Source: Vibrio algicola (GTDB lineage: Bacteria; Pseudomonadota; Gammaproteobacteria; Enterobacterales; Vibrionaceae). From it: a DNA stretch of 64,000 nt. Both the position numbers and the translations under genes were made by a program. The notes beneath the pieces are model-generated. The model did no database searches. It saw only the letters and a list, made by a program, of their open reading frames with translations, and was not told the DNA's origin. The DNA is taken from the NCBI RefSeq assembly GCF_009601765.2, contig NZ_CP045699.1:806001-870000 (forward strand). The letters run 5' to 3'. Position 1 is the stretch's first letter. The number at the start of each line of letters is the position of its first letter. Shown here in pieces: positions 63,252-64,000 of the stretch.

Positions 63252-63959
63252 TTATTTTTTGTCTCGAAAGTTCATGCTCTCACTGTTAAAAGGCGTGTGG
63301 TAGGTACATTGATAGTTGATATCGATAATGTCGCTGACAATGAACAATTCTCCAGAGTTAAGGAAGCCACGGTTAGTGATGTTCATTGCTGCCACATTCT
63401 TCTTACAACCCAGCAAATCAGCGTCATCTTTGGATACGTTGATGGCTTGATAAGTCGTTAGATAACTATCGATCTCTAGGCCTTGAGCTAGTGCATGTTT
63501 TTGAATCGAGCTCTCGATGATGTCTGTGTTCATTTCATTAAAGATACTGACTGGTATTTTCGTTTCTTCAATTTGAATGACTTTATTATTAATTAACCTA
63601 AGTCGTTTGATCTTCCAAATATATTCATCGTCACGTAGAGAAAATATTTGTTGTTCGTGATTGTTTGGTAACGTTTTATTCAATTTGATCTTTTTATAAG
63701 ATATTTCTTCAAAGCTGTTTTCAGTAACGGAGTTATAAACTAGAGGGGTGCCAACTAAAGATGTATTAACAAAGTACCCTGAGCCTACCTTAGATGTCAC
63801 CATGCCAATCGCTTCCAGTTTTGCTAGCGCTTTTCGAATAGTAAATCGGGATAACCCATATATTTCAGATAGCTCTCTTTCTGCAGGAAGCTTATGATTG
63901 ATACTGTTTTGACAGATCTTGCTAACAATATCTTGGACAACTAACTCGTACTTTTTCAT
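63252..63959 (-). CDS. GntR/HutC-family regulator with UTRA domain
   Basis: 235 residues. GntR winged helix at about 3-70: NHKLPAERELSEIYGLSRFTIRKALAKLEAIGMVTSKVGSGYFV; UTRA ligand domain from about 90 (YIWKIKRLRLINNKVIQIEETKIPVSIF; SYLTTYQAINVSKDDADLL). HutC-type regulators bind a sugar or sugar acid. Next to the PTS and dehydratase genes, it is their likely repressor. Start ATG 63959, near the right edge of the window. Confidence 0.88.
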   Translation of the reverse strand: MKKYELVVQDIVSKICQNSINHKLPAERELSEIYGLSRFTIRKALAKLEAIGMVTSKVGSGYFVNTSLVGTPLVYNSVTENSFEEISYKKIKLNKTLPNNHEQQIFSLRDDEYIWKIKRLRLINNKVIQIEETKIPVSIFNEMNTDIIESSIQKHALAQGLEIDSYLTTYQAINVSKDDADLLGCKKNVAAMNITNRGFLNSGELFIVSDIIDINYQCTYHTPFNSESMNFRDKK

Positions 63960-64000
63960 AGATCAATAACTTTAAAGTGTATTCACTGTGACTAAAAAAT

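Overview
The window is a chromosomal segment from a Vibrio-like gammaproteobacterium (family Vibrionaceae). The main reasons are recognisable Vibrio gene orders and products: aphB next to an RssB-type response regulator, a HubP/FimV-type gene between an asd paralogue and truA, ybaN-apt-dnaX-ybaB-recR, ansA/yeaC/msrB/gapA, and a Vibrio-type periplasmic endonuclease I. No intact tRNA or rRNA gene was found.

Layout. (1) 1-11480: housekeeping run fabB(3' end)-pdxB-usg/asd-fimV-truA-accD-folC-dedD-cvpA-purF, then a START-domain protein; a PurR-type operator precedes cvpA-purF. (2) 11524-19722: aphB, an RssB-like regulator, a 39-residue membrane protein missing from long-ORF lists, ybaN (no ATG/GTG/TTG start), apt, dnaX with an E. 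coli-type -1 frameshift signal, ybaB, recR, and two cysteine-cluster proteins. (3) 19754-22388: a nested transposon, an IS3-family element whose transposase is cut by an IS110-family element. The IS110 non-coding end contains segments that match its target and its own ends in the order expected of a bridge RNA. (4) 22431-36900: accessory block with outer-membrane proteins, a deletion-damaged FUSC/HlyD efflux locus, two exported hydrolases sharing an 85-bp upstream repeat, an EAL protein, DUF3299, a diverged PdxY-like kinase, a LysR regulator and a BamA/TamA-like barrel. (5) 36903-44132: Fur-box-preceded ChaN lipoprotein, endA, rlmA, yeaD-gapA, msrB-yeaC, ansA. (6) 44400-47997: N-acetylmuramate uptake and catabolism (murP, murQ, divergent murR) between ansA and sppA. 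(7) 48102-59327: sppA, fadH with a FadR-type operator, ydjA, topB, a YbiB-like protein, an MFS exporter and a GGDEF protein. (8) 59460-64000: a tRNA-like 3' end plus terminator, a truncated kdgK, a PTS EIIBC, a mannonate/galactonate-dehydratase-like enzyme and a GntR/UTRA regulator, probably an acquired sugar-acid island.

How the genes work together: the first half is core metabolism and DNA maintenance (B6, tRNA modification, fatty acids, folate, purines, the clamp loader and recombination mediator). Accessory blocks add envelope proteins, c-di-GMP turnover and carbon scavenging. All family assignments come from reading motifs and remembered family sequences; no database search was run.
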